A DNA stretch of 64,000 nucleotides from Pseudomonadota bacterium (lineage in GTDB: Bacteria; Desulfobacterota; Desulfobulbia; Desulfobulbales; Desulfocapsaceae): assembly GCA_018817385.1 (NCBI GenBank), contig JAHIUA010000035.1, positions 186,001 to 250,000 of the forward strand, written 5' to 3'. Below are positions 43,202 to 54,400 of the stretch, piece after piece. The translations under genes were made by a program, and so were the position numbers. Under the pieces are notes generated by a model. It was not told the DNA's origin. It made no database searches and was given only the letters and a program-made list of their open reading frames with translations. Position 1 is the stretch's first letter. Every line of letters starts with the position of its first letter.

Positions 43202-45426
43202 TGCCTGCGTTCAAGCTCAGAACATATCTGATCATTGCCTTTTCTCTTCTCACCTTTACTCTTACCTTATCAGCAATACTACTGCTCAGCCGTCAAGTCG
43301 ATCAATATGGCCAAAAAGTCATGGCCATGTATGGCGAAACCCTTGCCAGAGATCTCGCATTTTCTGCGGCAGATCATCTGATTGTCCAGGAATACGGGCA
43401 ACTTTCGGATCTTATTGCAGAGTTTTCACAACGGCCGGATCTTGGCCATATTTCTATCATTGGTGTTGATGGAATAATATTATCCGATTTACAAAAAGAG
43501 TTTCTCGGCAAAGATGTGGACACGGTTTATCCAAACTTTCTCTACAATGAATTTCTCGAGGTCATCTTTGCTGAAAATATGAAGAGCATGAATGTCTATG
43601 CCCCCATACATGTTTTTGATCGCCTGTATGGGTATGCAAGCGTTACCGTGCTCCTTGATTCACAGATAGCCCTTCAGCAACAAATCAAAAAAAAGGGAGG
43701 AATGGGCGGCCTCCTATTTTGGCTGGTGAGCCTTTTTGGCGTAATAGCCATTTCGAGGAAAATAACAAAACCTGTGTCGCAAATGCTCTTAAGCGCAAAC
43801 AGAATCTCCGACGGTGATTTCAGCAAGCCTGTGCCAATAACAGGCCCTGAAGAAATACAACATTTTGCCGGCGCCTTCAATACAATGGCTGAAATTATTG
43901 GAGAACGGGAAACCAGGCTGCGCACTATCCTGGACTCCATCCCCGACGCCGTCTTTCTTGCAGATCGCGAAATGAAAGTGCTCTGGGCCAATAAAAAAGC
44001 ACAGGAAATAAGCATGGGATCTATAGGTGCACCGTGCCACACCGTTTTTTGGGCCAGTGAACAACCATGTGAGAACTGCCCCTGTCATGAGGTGCTTGAA
44101 AAAGGAAAGGTAATAGAAGCAACCTTTCAGAGTCCCGTAACCGAAAATGAACAATCCAAGTGTCTTGAAATATCAGCCGTCCCCTTGTTTGACACCATTG
44201 GCAAGGTCAACGGTTTTGTCGAAATAGCCAGGGACGTCAGTGCACGACTCCAGGCTGAAGAAGAGAAGGCCATGTTAATGGAACAGTTGCTCCAGGCCCA
44301 GAAAATGGAGTCCATTGGTCGCCTGGCCGGTGGGGTGGCCCATGACTTCAACAATATTCTCAGTGCCATCAACGGATATGCCGAAATATGTCTGCTGAAG
44401 ATGGAGGAAGATAATCCTTTCCGGGAAAAGATACGCATTATCCTTGAATCCGGAAAACGGGCAACGAGGCTGACTCAGCAACTCCTGGCCTTCAGTCGAA
44501 AACAGATCATTAAGCCCGAACTCCTTGATCTGAACAGGGCAATTGACGATACCCGTAAAATGCTTGAACGTCTGCTGGGAGAGGATATCGAGATTAAGAT
44601 TATTCAGGACGAAGCGTTGTGGCCGGTAAAAGCTGATCGTTCCCAACTGGAACAGGTAGTGCTCAATTTGACGATTAATGCCCGTGATGCCATGCCGCTT
44701 GGTGGTAACCTCACCATCGAAACAGCTAATATCATGCTTGAGAAGAAGTCTGTGAAGGACCATTACATTATCAGCCACGGCGACCACGTTATGTTGACTA
44801 TTTCCGATACTGGTCAAGGGATGAGTCGGGAAACCAGAGAACACATTTTTGAACCCTTTTTCACTACCAAGGAACAGGATAAGGGAACAGGTCTCGGTCT
44901 GGCCACGGTCTACGGGATCATCAAACAAAACAGTGGCGAGATAATGGTTTACAGTGAACAAGGCAGAGGCTCTACCTTCAAAATCTATTTGCCCCGGGCC
45001 GAAGAAGTCATTGAGACACAAGAGACCGGCCCGATAGATGAGAATACTGGCGTCAACCGAGGCACGGAAACGATTTTGCTGGTTGAAGATGATGAAATTG
45101 TGCGGAGGATGAGTGTCGATATCCTTACCGGTCTCGGCTATACCGTACTCGATGCGGAAAACGGCGAAAACGCCCTCTTGCTCTACTCCCATTACCAGAG
45201 TAATATTGATTTACTTCTCACAGACGTGGTAATGCCGAAAATGAGCGGTACAAAACTGGCCTCAACGGTGAAGGCACAATGGCCCAAAACAAAGGTCCTT
45301 TTTATGTCGGGCTATACGGAAAATGCTATTATCAATTATGGCGTAACAACAGATCATATTAACTTTATTCACAAACCATTCAGCCCTCAATCGCTCTCCC
45401 GGGCAGTGCGCACCGTATTGGATTGA
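43201..45426 (+). CDS. Hybrid histidine kinase with periplasmic sensor
   Basis: A 741-residue membrane kinase. Membrane segment 1 (about 7-28), a periplasmic sensor (about 29-165), segment 2 near 170-185 and a HAMP domain ([22 protein letters not shown]) come first. A PAS domain with a CENCPCHE Cys cluster follows, then HisKA with His near 380 ([11 protein letters not shown]), HATPase_c (GQGMSRE, GTGLGLA) and a receiver with the Asp near 675 ([10 protein letters not shown]). The start codon overlaps the stop of the PhnD-like gene (TAATG), so the two are translationally coupled. The Cys cluster could bind metal or respond to redox. Confidence 0.9.
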   Translation: MPAFKLRTYLIIAFSLLTFTLTLSAILLLSRQVDQYGQKVMAMYGETLARDLAFSAADHLIVQEYGQLSDLIAEFSQRPDLGHISIIGVDGIILSDLQKEFLGKDVDTVYPNFLYNEFLEVIFAENMKSMNVYAPIHVFDRLYGYASVTVLLDSQIALQQQIKKKGGMGGLLFWLVSLFGVIAISRKITKPVSQMLLSANRISDGDFSKPVPITGPEEIQHFAGAFNTMAEIIGERETRLRTILDSIPDAVFLADREMKVLWANKKAQEISMGSIGAPCHTVFWASEQPCENCPCHEVLEKGKVIEATFQSPVTENEQSKCLEISAVPLFDTIGKVNGFVEIARDVSARLQAEEEKAMLMEQLLQAQKMESIGRLAGGVAHDFNNILSAINGYAEICLLKMEEDNPFREKIRIILESGKRATRLTQQLLAFSRKQIIKPELLDLNRAIDDTRKMLERLLGEDIEIKIIQDEALWPVKADRSQLEQVVLNLTINARDAMPLGGNLTIETANIMLEKKSVKDHYIISHGDHVMLTISDTGQGMSRETREHIFEPFFTTKEQDKGTGLGLATVYGIIKQNSGEIMVYSEQGRGSTFKIYLPRAEEVIETQETGPIDENTGVNRGTETILLVEDDEIVRRMSVDILTGLGYTVLDAENGENALLLYSHYQSNIDLLLTDVVMPKMSGTKLASTVKAQWPKTKVLFMSGYTENAIINYGVTTDHINFIHKPFSPQSLSRAVRTVLD

Positions 45427-45725
45427 GCTGAGTTCTTCTCCTCTTTCAAGGATAACACCTGGCAATGCTTCACATCAGGGGGGTAAATTTTTCCCAGCAG
45501 CAGACAACTGGAGACGAGTATATTTTTTTCTGCTTCAAGTAATCATAAGAGTATTCAGTCAAAGCCATCTTGCAACATTGCCTTTTCACTCAAACTCTTC
45601 GTTATGAGAAAAAGTTGATCCTCTGAGTATCAAACAGATGCCTGCGGTAAAATTCTTCTCACGCCTCGATTTTAAGGAAAATTCTAATGTTCCAAGGTAC
45701 CAATAAGATTGATTTGGAGTCCGCC

Positions 45726-46484
45726 ATGAAGCAACTTTCTTTGATCATCTGTTTGTTTTCATTCTTTGTGTCGCTACCAGCTTATGGGAGTAATAATTTC
45801 GTCATTGATTTTAGAGGTGAAAAATCTATCTGGAGCGGTGAATTCCTCTATTTGAGAGAACTTATTGAACGGAACGCCCCTGACTATGCAAGACAGCGAA
45901 TTACTCATATAATGCTTTATGCTAATTCAAGAAATCGTCATTCCGATGGCTATGTCCAACTTCTGGACGATAACAGAAGACTCATTTCTGAGGACTTATT
46001 GGCAAATGGGTATGCGTCGTTGCCCATTTATGAGAAGTATCAGAGACCTGCCTTTCTTTATTTTGAAAAGGATGTCTCTTTGGACCGAATTGAATTTATT
46101 ACGGAAAGCTACCAAAGAGACCCCAGACAAAGACGAGAGAATAGAGAGAAGAGAGAGAATAGATTCCGAAATCAAGATCAACTCATTGAAATCGGTAATT
46201 TTGTGAAGACAAGCTATGAATCTGAAGTCAAAAAGTTCTCTTTTCCCTCTGGAGGGTTTTCAAAAATCAATTTTAGAGTCCATATTGGCGAAAAACATGC
46301 CGTGATTGTCAATTCGATCCTGGTGTTGTCAAACCAAAGAAAACTCAGTTGGAAAACCGTAGGAAGACGATTGGCCAGTGGTGATAATGAGTTCACCCTC
46401 GATGTACCAGAAGATGCAACCGATATTCAGGTCTCATTTGCCCATGGCCAAGGCTCTTCGGTACAAATTTTCCTGCTTCCTTAA
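45726..46484 (+). CDS. Secreted protein of unknown function
   Basis: A 252-residue protein with a clear signal peptide (LSLIICLFSFFVSLPAYGS). It has no recognised domain. The first half contains FRGEKSIWSGEFLYLRELIE. A very charged stretch of R, E and N (near 135-150) is followed by a beta-rich C-terminal part (VHIGEKHAVIVNSILVLSN, VPEDATDIQVSFAHGQG). The ATG at 45726 has GGAG at the right distance; the earlier ATG at 45687 would spoil the signal peptide. Confidence 0.65.
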   Translation: MKQLSLIICLFSFFVSLPAYGSNNFVIDFRGEKSIWSGEFLYLRELIERNAPDYARQRITHIMLYANSRNRHSDGYVQLLDDNRRLISEDLLANGYASLPIYEKYQRPAFLYFEKDVSLDRIEFITESYQRDPRQRRENREKRENRFRNQDQLIEIGNFVKTSYESEVKKFSFPSGGFSKINFRVHIGEKHAVIVNSILVLSNQRKLSWKTVGRRLASGDNEFTLDVPEDATDIQVSFAHGQGSSVQIFLLP

Positions 46485-46530
46485 TCCATAAGCCTGAGGG
46501 GTATATTTTAAAAAAATCGTAACTATTCAG

Positions 46531-46675
46531 CAGCACTTCATCTTCGTCTATTGAGGTCTTCTCGAAGAGCACGAGTATCCTGCAAAGGCCTCACTGAACG
46601 AAAAGAAAGCACTGTTAAACAGTTACAGAGCGGTTGTTTGGCAATTATTGGCCATTCCCTGAATAGGTACAAAAA
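46531..46675. repeat. Dispersed repeat of about 150 bp, copy 2
   Basis: Second copy of the sequence found at 25490-25636, in the same orientation, between the secreted-protein gene and the YfiR gene. Both copies start at CAGCACTTCATCTTC and end after TGAATAG. Divergence is spread evenly, as expected for an old element. Confidence 0.65.
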
Positions 46676-46707
46676 ATCGTATAGTTGAGACAACTCATCA
46701 TCCATGC

Positions 46708-47286
46708 CTATTTGTTGCTATCTACCAGTATTGCCAGGTTCAACAGTTGGGAACTGAGCTTTATTTCCTGCTCTGCTGCCGTCTCCCTGTTGATTTCAAA
46801 ACGCAGTTTTTTATCTTCAACGATGAAGTTTATCCCTCCGCCATCACTGGCAAAATTTTCCGTTTCACCAATGGTCAACACCGCTTTTCCTTTAACATCT
46901 GCAAACATTTCAGTAAACGTAGAGCGCCTCACCTCTTCACTGAAAAAGAGCATATGACAGCCCTCGACATCCTCTTTTTCATCCATGTAGCGAACGTCGA
47001 GCTCTCGACCGCCAATAGTTACGCCCTCAATACTTGCAAAAAAATGTCTCATCCTTTTTTCCCTTACAACACAAAGACTTAATGGATCATCTGGACTTGC
47101 AAAGGCCTCTTTCGGCCACTGGCTGAATTTGGCAAAATTAACAATAAATGCCGCTTTAAGCCGATACTCTTCACTGGTTTGGCCAAGAGCGGTCCCATTC
47201 AGCCCAAAAAACAAGGCCGCCAGCAGACAGGAAATCCTGCCTGAGCGAATGACTGCCCGTTTTATTTTCTCGACTGTCAATTGCAT
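46708..47286 (-). CDS. YfiR-family periplasmic protein
   Basis: A 192-residue protein with a signal peptide (ISCLLAALFFGLNGTALGQ). The YfiR domain follows: YRLKAAFIVNFAKFSQWP, IGGRELDVRYMDE, CHMLFFSEE, VLTIGETENFASDGGGINFIVED and a C-terminal LLNLAILVD. In Pseudomonas YfiR keeps the diguanylate cyclase YfiN inactive in the periplasm. Here it is just downstream of a TonB-dependent receptor remnant, a frequent pairing. No YfiN-type cyclase gene is in the window. The start at 47286 gives a normal signal peptide, though its ribosome-binding site is weak. Confidence 0.85.
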   Translation of the reverse strand: MQLTVEKIKRAVIRSGRISCLLAALFFGLNGTALGQTSEEYRLKAAFIVNFAKFSQWPKEAFASPDDPLSLCVVREKRMRHFFASIEGVTIGGRELDVRYMDEKEDVEGCHMLFFSEEVRRSTFTEMFADVKGKAVLTIGETENFASDGGGINFIVEDKKLRFEINRETAAEQEIKLSSQLLNLAILVDSNK

Positions 47287-47314
47287 GTCTTGAAAGACTG
47301 AAAAAGAATTCACA

Positions 47315-49378
47315 TTAAAATCGAAAAGACACTTGCAAACGGAACGTTCTCCCATCCTGCGGAATATTAAAATAGGAGTAGTCATCCGCATTCACATCAT
47401 AAAAATAATGTTCACCTGATGCCGGAACCTCTATGCCCTTATCAAACAGGTTATAGATATTGAACGACAGGTCAACAGTGTCAAACAGGGTTCCGCTGGT
47501 GATGCTCAGGTTGGTCAGAAAATAGGCTCCTGCATCCTCTCCGCTGTACGTTGACTTGCGATCAGCAACAAACACCAATTCAGGTGATATGTACATTTTT
47601 TTTCGAGAAGAGAGGAATTGAAATCCCTCCAGAGGCGCTTACCGTTGGAGAATTATCCAGGCCTCTATCATCATCATAATATGTTGTGTCCACCCAGCTC
47701 ATACCTAGATGGCTCTTCATGTCATTGGCGAAATGAGATTCAAGGTGTATTTCCGCCCCATCACTCCTTACTTTGGATGTGTTTTGAAACTGAAGAGCCG
47801 TGTCCTCGACCTGGACAATCAGATTCTCGATGTCAAATCTATACAGACTGCTAACAAGACGTGTATGCTTGAACAGCTTCTGTTCCCAGACAAATTCCCA
47901 GGTCTTGATTTCTTCAGGCAGCAACTCTTCATTACCGATTTGCCATCCACCATCATCATAGAATTTTTCATAGTTGTTGGGGGCACGGAATGCTTCACCG
48001 TACAACAGTTTCAATGTTGTTGCTGAATATGGCGAATAGAGGAGAGCAACTCGTGGGCTCCACTGCTCCTCAGCGGTCGAATAATCATCGAGTCGAATTC
48101 CGGCAAGCAGACGTAAATCGTCAACAAGAACATATTCCCCCTGGGCATAACAGGCTCTGTTATGATAGGTATTGTTTTTTGTCCCTGTATCCAAGGTTAA
48201 TGCGTAGTTGGGGAAAACATCCCAGTTTTTTTGATTAATTTCATAAACATCCACATATTCAACCCCTGCTGTAACAGCGAGTTTCTCACTTATATCCATG
48301 CTGTAGCGAATTTCCATTCCCCACTGTTTTGAATTGCTTTCATCTTTATTAGTGATGTATGTCCCTGACCATCCACCCTCTTCAAAGAAAGGATACTCGC
48401 CAGAATAAGCAAAGGTATCATGATAGAGACGTGCCGCAAGCTGGCCATTCTTTTCTGGAAAGAGCGTGGTATGATAATTTACTTCAAAGGAGGTCTGCTC
48501 GTCGATTGTGTACATACCGCTGTCATTGAAAGATCCATCCCATGCTGCGGTAGGAACGGTCTTGGTACGCTTACTGCTGTATACTAAAAACTGCCAATCC
48601 TTATACGAGAGTTTGAGAGATCCCTTATATGCATCCTCATCGTCAACTCCTGAGGCCACTCCGTTGTTGAAACCATAGTCTACTTGATCCCGTTCCGGGA
48701 AATAGATACTCTTTTCTCCATCAGATTGGAGGCCGCTGTGAGACCCGGCTATATCGAGGCCATTAGCGAGCACCTTCCCATACTCTATATATCCTTTGTG
48801 CCGGTTGTGGCTTCCAGTCTCTGTTGTAATTCTCCCCCCGTCAATATCGTCTCCTGTGCGGGTAATGATATTGATCACGGCAAACAGGGCATTGCTTCCC
48901 CACAGGGCCGAACCGGGACCTTTAACGACTTCAAGGCGTTCTACGTTTTCAATATCGACGGGTAAGGCATCTTCGATATAGGCTTGATCATAGAGAGCAT
49001 TATTGACTCGATGCCCGTCTATGAGGATGAGGACTCTCGTATTGTAGTCACCCGGGAGACTGAAACCACGTACCCCCGGTAGCTGTAGTTGCGATCAGAG
49101 CTCTGATAGAGGCCGGTGATTCTTCTTAATGAGTCTGCCAGGGTGCGATCGCCGTAGCCGCGTATATCTTCGCGACTGATTACGAACGCCGAAGCTGCAA
49201 CCTCTGATATTTCCTGGGATTTCTTAGAGGCAGAAACAATCCTGATCTCCATCAGTTCCTCTAGACTGAACTCGGTGTAATCTATTTCTTAGGCCTGGAG
49301 AGAACCTATCGGACTCAGCAATACTGCTGTTGACAAAAAAATTAACAAGGGGTGCCATCTATTCAATATTTGTTTCAT
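47315..49378 (-). pseudogene. TonB-dependent receptor, broken by a stop and two frameshifts
   Basis: Three pieces of one receptor follow each other. A signal peptide (ILNRWHPLLIFLSTAVLLS) ends at an in-frame TAA near 49290. The plug domain follows in the same frame (FSLEELMEIRIVSASK, FVISREDIRGYG), is lost by one missing base in a G-run near 49077, and resumes as DYNTRVLILIDGHRVN. The barrel runs to about 47597, where an extra base in an A-run shifts the frame again before a normal receptor end (YNLFDKGIEV, FRLQVSFRF). The receptor would import siderophore-like or other ligands if intact. An alternative ATG lies at 49387. Confidence 0.85.
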
Positions 49379-49391
49379 TGGAGCCATACCC

Positions 49392-49408
49392 CACCCTTTT
49401 TGAGGGTG
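49392..49408 (-). promoter_or_regulatory. Small hairpin covering the receptor ribosome-binding site
   Basis: On the minus strand CACCCT and AGGGTG pair around a 5-nt loop, and the right arm carries the G-rich ribosome-binding site only a few bases before the start codon. Pairing would lower translation. A regulatory role is inference. Confidence 0.35.
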
Positions 49409-49468
49409 TTGTCTTCCTTTTCCCAAACGAGGAGAAAATTCCTTAAGATGATTATTCGAATCTCTAGG

Positions 49469-49491
49469 AGCCTGTCGGACTTAGACATAAA
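49469..49491. repeat. 23-nt repeat, copy 2
   Basis: Exact match to 1438-1460, in the same orientation, in the gene-free region above the TonB-receptor remnant. Confidence 0.5.
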
Positions 49492-49726
49492 ACCATCATA
49501 TCTAGTCCTTTTCTAACTTACTTACTCACAAAGGCTCTCCCCTCGCAACAATTTTGATCAGTATGGAATTTATGGAGATACACAGACATGGCGCTCAATA
49601 TAATGCATTAGAACGATAGGTTTTCTGGTCATGAGACAGGGGAGAAGCTACCCACCTGAGTGATAGCCGGCAGGGATCTGGAAGAGAATCAGCGCCGCGA
49701 AAAAAAGAGGCGTAACAACACGTTGC

Positions 49727-50611
49727 TCACAAAACGAAAGGCTTCTTTTCCTGGATGATGCGGAGCAGGTTGTTTAGGCGGCTGATTTTCTCTGCAATCC
49801 TTTCCTGGTCCCTCTCCTCCCTCTGCAGCTTGTTAGCCAAGGTGTAAAATTCCAGGGCCTTGCTGATATCCAACTGCTCCATAAACAGGTCGCCAGCCTC
49901 TTCTCTTAATCGTGCCTCTTCCTCTTGCTCCTTGTTCTCCATTGCCTCCTCAATTGCGGAATTGACAAGGAGCAGGCGCTGCTGAATGGTCTTATTACGG
50001 CTGGTAATCAGGTCCAGGAGCTGACTGTAGGGGATTGCATCCGGATCCAGGCCCAGGGCCTGAGCCAGTTGAACCTTTGTTTGCTGACGAAGCCCTCTTG
50101 CGTGGCAGTAGTGGGCCAGAAGAGCATGAAAATAGGGTTCCTCCGGGTATTGCCTGAAAAGCTGCTGAAAATTCCCTTGCGTCTTTTCTGTCCGTTCCTG
50201 CTCTTCACCATTTAAGAGATAAAAGTAGAGTCGCCCCTTGCTCAAGGCAGCCTTTGATTGCGAATCGTAGACCATCCAGAAATAGAGCTCTCCCGCCTGG
50301 AGAGGTACGGCATGCTCGGGATATTGAACCCGGTTCTCCCTTGTCGTCCATTGAAAAACTTCCTCGCTTCCCTGTTCGGTTTCCCAAAAAACCCGGAGCA
50401 GGTAGCTTTCAACAGCCGCCATCCTGTCCCACTGAAAAACCGGGTGCGGATCGGAAATCGCCTCCAGAGGCATTAGATCCACCTGCTCGCCGCGAAGTCC
50501 TGCCAGCATCTCGAGAAGGCTTTTCAAGGTCACCTCCGGCTCTTCTCCCGCATGTCCGAAGGAAAAAGAAATACAGAGGAGGACCGTTGCGAACAGAATG
50601 ATTTTTTTCAT
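49727..50611 (-). CDS. Secreted protein with helical TPR-like C-terminus, CHAT-associated
   Basis: A 294-residue exported protein with a signal peptide (IILFATVLLCISFSFGHA). A beta-rich domain lies at about 40-140 (PVFQWDRMAAVESYLLRVFW, GELYFWMVYDSQSK), like a fibronectin-type fold. A helical, TPR-like C-terminal half follows (about 140-290; LFMEQLDISKALEFYTLANKL). AAGGGG precedes the ATG. It follows the membrane-protein gene by 16 bp in the CHAT operon, so it probably works with the periplasmic CHAT protein as binding or scaffold subunit. Confidence 0.7.
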   Translation of the reverse strand: MKKIILFATVLLCISFSFGHAGEEPEVTLKSLLEMLAGLRGEQVDLMPLEAISDPHPVFQWDRMAAVESYLLRVFWETEQGSEEVFQWTTRENRVQYPEHAVPLQAGELYFWMVYDSQSKAALSKGRLYFYLLNGEEQERTEKTQGNFQQLFRQYPEEPYFHALLAHYCHARGLRQQTKVQLAQALGLDPDAIPYSQLLDLITSRNKTIQQRLLLVNSAIEEAMENKEQEEEARLREEAGDLFMEQLDISKALEFYTLANKLQREERDQERIAEKISRLNNLLRIIQEKKPFVL

Positions 50612-50627
50612 ATACCCCTTCCCCCTC

Positions 50628-51467
50628 TCAATTAAGATAACTTGTCTGATTAAAAATCATTTTCCTGCCTTCCAGTTCCATATATCTTACCAGATTTTTA
50701 TCCAACAGGATGACCCTCTTCAGAGGATAATCATAAGCCACCCATCTCCCATATCGCTCACCAAGAAGGGCCACATGGAGAGTCTTACTCGGACCATCCC
50801 CATACTCAAGGAGGGCAATGGGGTATTCATTGGGATGCGACAGCCCACCATGATATGCGATCAGAATCAAGCTCTGAAGCCCCATCAGCAGGCTCAAGAC
50901 CACCGTAATAAAACGCTTGCCACTCAAGGGCGCCCGTTCCTTGAAATCCGCACTGATAAGTTGCCAGCAGGCCGCACCATAGAGGAGGGTCATCAGCACG
51001 AGACAGCCGTATCCCTCCTGGTTGTGCGGAGACACCCCGGTAAAGAGCATATTACTGCCCGGGTTCAACGATACATAGTGAGACAGAATAAAAAGAGCCT
51101 CGACCAGGAGGGAGAGGGCCATAAGTATCCATAACAAAGGGTACGTCCCCTGGGAGAATATCTGCCTTTTTTTCAGGGTGAAGAGCAACAGAAAGGTGAT
51201 GAGAAGAGCAGCCGGAAGTATCCAGCCTACCTCCCGGACACGATCCACTACGGCCAGCAGCATGGCAAAAAGTGAATTAAAGAAAAACATCCCCCCCTGA
51301 TACAACAAATCCTGGGCTGTAATATCCACCTGAACCCCGAGAACATGATTATGAGAGGCAACTGAAAGATAGCCAACCGCTGTCAGAATACCGGCACTGC
51401 CACCGGCAATTTTCAAATACGAATCCAGGCTGTATCCGCTCCGGCTTTTCTCCTCTGTCATTTCCAT
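50628..51467 (-). CDS. Multi-spanning membrane protein of the CHAT operon
   Basis: The 279-residue protein has about six membrane segments (for example LPAALLITFLLLFTL, LLWILMALSLLVEALFIL, FITVVLSLLMGLQSLILIAY) and a C-terminal soluble tail of about 70 residues (YGRWVAYDYPLKRVILLD). No family is recognised. The start overlaps the end of the TPR-CHAT gene by 10 bp, indicating translational coupling. It may form a pore or anchor for the exported CHAT protein. Confidence 0.7.
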   Translation of the reverse strand: MEMTEEKSRSGYSLDSYLKIAGGSAGILTAVGYLSVASHNHVLGVQVDITAQDLLYQGGMFFFNSLFAMLLAVVDRVREVGWILPAALLITFLLLFTLKKRQIFSQGTYPLLWILMALSLLVEALFILSHYVSLNPGSNMLFTGVSPHNQEGYGCLVLMTLLYGAACWQLISADFKERAPLSGKRFITVVLSLLMGLQSLILIAYHGGLSHPNEYPIALLEYGDGPSKTLHVALLGERYGRWVAYDYPLKRVILLDKNLVRYMELEGRKMIFNQTSYLN

Positions 51468-54400
51468 CCCCCAATAAGAATAAAGGGTGCCCAGTAACAG
51501 GGCTTATCCACTGTTTTATCGTTTATGAACTGCAGTTGGGTACGTTGCAGGGCCTCGGCCTTCTCATAATGCCTGAGGTTCTGGTAAAAAACATCCATGA
51601 ACCTGGCTGTGGAACGGTCATCCACCTTCCAGAGACTGACAACCAGAGAGGCAGCGCCGGCATAGAGAAAACTATTACTGAGCCCAACCATATCCTCCCC
51701 CGACGACAGGCTGACAACACCTGTTTCACAGCCACTCAAGGTGACGAGGGAAGACGGCAGATTCAGGTTAAATATCTCACGAACTTCAAGATGTTCCTCT
51801 TTAGCTCCCAGCTGCAGGTAGGATAAGAGTGGGCTTTGACTGAGAAATACTCCATGCATGGCAAAATGGATAAACCTGAATTTTCCATCCAATTGGCGGA
51901 TGTTTTCTCTGGTAACATCCTCTCCGGTCAGGATAAGTGAATCGGGGTACAAGCGCTTGATACTCTCTACTTCAAGGCCGACAAACGGAAGAGAAAGATC
52001 ATCGGCCAGGATAACCGTGTCCTGGCCTGATTTTTTCTCGTTGTCCAGAGAGAAGCCAATGACGCTTGCACTGGGAGCAAAAGAGAGGCGATACTGTTGA
52101 ACAAGATAACCCTCTGCGGTTTGCAGGGCGGCAAAAGGGACATGGTGGAGAAGTCCGTGCGGAATGATGCTCAGGTGCGTTTTGTTTGTCAGGTAAGGGG
52201 TGATGGGGGCAATGAGTGTGGTGGAGAGAGAGCGAAGGATTGCAGGCATGCGTTTACTTAGCCAGGGATTTTGCCCTTTGACAATCTCGGACAACTCCTG
52301 TATCTGCCCGGCCAGGGCATCAAGCTGTCTCTGGGGCACGTAGAGAGTATCCACCCTCCCCTTGCTCACAAGCGACTGTTCCTGGAGATCGGCAAGACCA
52401 ATTAACCTGACAGCACGGATATCATCCCTGGTCACTATGAAAATATTCAGGTTCCAGATGCCCTCTCCTGTTCCGAGCCCGGCGGAAGGATGGCCAGCAC
52501 TGTGGTATTCCACCAGGGCACTGTCCGGACCGAGAAACTGTTGTATTTTTGTAAGGGGCAGGGGATTAACTGCTACCAGAGAGGTATACGCAGGATCTTC
52601 TACTCGTATCCTGTGCTGGAACATCTCATAGTCACGGTAGGCCTGATTCACCTCATTGCTGTTATTTTCTTTCTGCAAGCGGCCAATTCTCGCCAGGAGA
52701 ACCCTTCCCTCTTCCGCCAGAGCCTGGTCTGTTTCTTTTTTGGGAACTATTTTTTCGTTCCCGAGCATGTCGAGCAGAGAGCGTGATTTTTGCCTCTCCA
52801 GGTAAGAGAATCCCTTCTCAACTTCCTGCCGGGAAAGGCATTCGTAAATCATGGAATCATAGAGGCTGGAGAATTTAGCCTGGAGAGAGGTCTTGAATTC
52901 TGTCAACCCAGCTGTCTCCCTGGCCCGTTCAAAGGCATCAATTCCGCGCTCCAGAGCTCGAAAAGAATCCTCCGCTCTGCCAAGGCTGCCATATGCGGTG
53001 CTCAAAGCATCCCAGGTCTTGCCTGCTTCGGCCCAGAGGTTGTTCTGTTCATAGTATGAAATCGCTCTTGGGTAAAATCTGAGCGCAGTAGATAAGCGTC
53101 CACCGAGTTGATAACTGCTGCCCACCAGATAGGCCATATCGGCAATTTTGCTCTGCTTACCGGTCTGTTCAAAGAGGGCCAGCGTCTCTGTGTAACAGAT
53201 AATCGCCTCCTCGTATTTCTCGAACTGGAGGAGGATGTCCCCCATCCGCATATAAACAGTGGCCAGCACCTCTTCATTGCCGCCGCGGGCGGAGAGGATC
53301 TGTTCCGCGTCCAGGAGAAGATCTACCGCCTGGCCATACCTTCCTTGTTGGGCATAAATATTTGCCGAACCCGCCATGAGCTGGGCCGCTGTCACAAGGT
53401 CTCCGTTTTCAGTGGCCAGAGTGACACCGGCCTGGTAATCGACCAGAGCCTGATCATATTGCTTGAGACGTTCATAAAGACCGGCCCGTAAGGCAAGGGC
53501 ATTGGGGAAAAGCCAGGGACTTGCCGATTTTTGTAATTCCTTCACATATCGATCAGATACGGACAAGGCCTTTTCATATTCACCGATTCTTGTATAGAGC
53601 GTAATCAGACTTGTTTGGATCAGGGATATCTTGTGTCTTCTCTGCCCTGATTCTGCAACCTTAAGCGCCTGTTGAAGGGAGGCGAGTCCTTTCTGATACT
53701 GTTCCTCCTGGATCAACAGGTCGCCAAGAGAATAGAGGACATCCGCCTCAATCGCTCGGTTCCCGCTCTCCCGGGCCATATTTGCCAGCTCCATGAGCAG
53801 CAAGGCCGATTTTTCCTCTGCAGCTGGACCCTGGAATTCGGCCAGACTGATTTTAAGTGATATCTCGTCAGCGATGGCCCCGATTTCCTCAGCAAGAACC
53901 AGCCCCTTTCGCCAGAGCATCTCGGACTTTTCATAATCACCTGTCCCGTAATAGAGGTTCCCAAGCAGTGAATATATCCTGATAGTCCGGGCTTTGTTTT
54001 TATTTTTCTCATGAAAAACCAATACGTTCTGAAAAACAGTCTTGGCTGTCTCGGGGTCGCCCTGCATCCAGGAGTACATTCCCCTGGCCACATTTACCAT
54101 TTCGACACCGGGAAAATAATCGACTTGGCGATACAGATCCTCTGCCTGCTTCAAGATCTTGAGATAAACATCATATTGGCGGAGATAAAAAAAGGCCGGC
54201 CCACCTGCAAGGAGTGCATCAGCCGCGTCCTTTGGCCTTCCCAATTCTCCATACAACGAAGCGGCTGCCTGGGCCTGAAGACAAACCTCCTCCAGGTTTC
54301 TCTCAGCACTTAATGGAAACAGGGATGCCCGAGCGAGCTGCGCAGTTGCCAGGGTATACTGGTCTTTATTTTTGAGCTGTTCAGCCAGCGCCTTGGCTTT

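Larger units (their letters stand above)
49388..49726. other. Region upstream of the receptor pseudogene
   Basis: About 340 bp without a gene, holding copy 2 of the 23-nt repeat and a small hairpin next to the receptor start. No cobalamin-type riboswitch was recognised. Confidence 0.4.
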
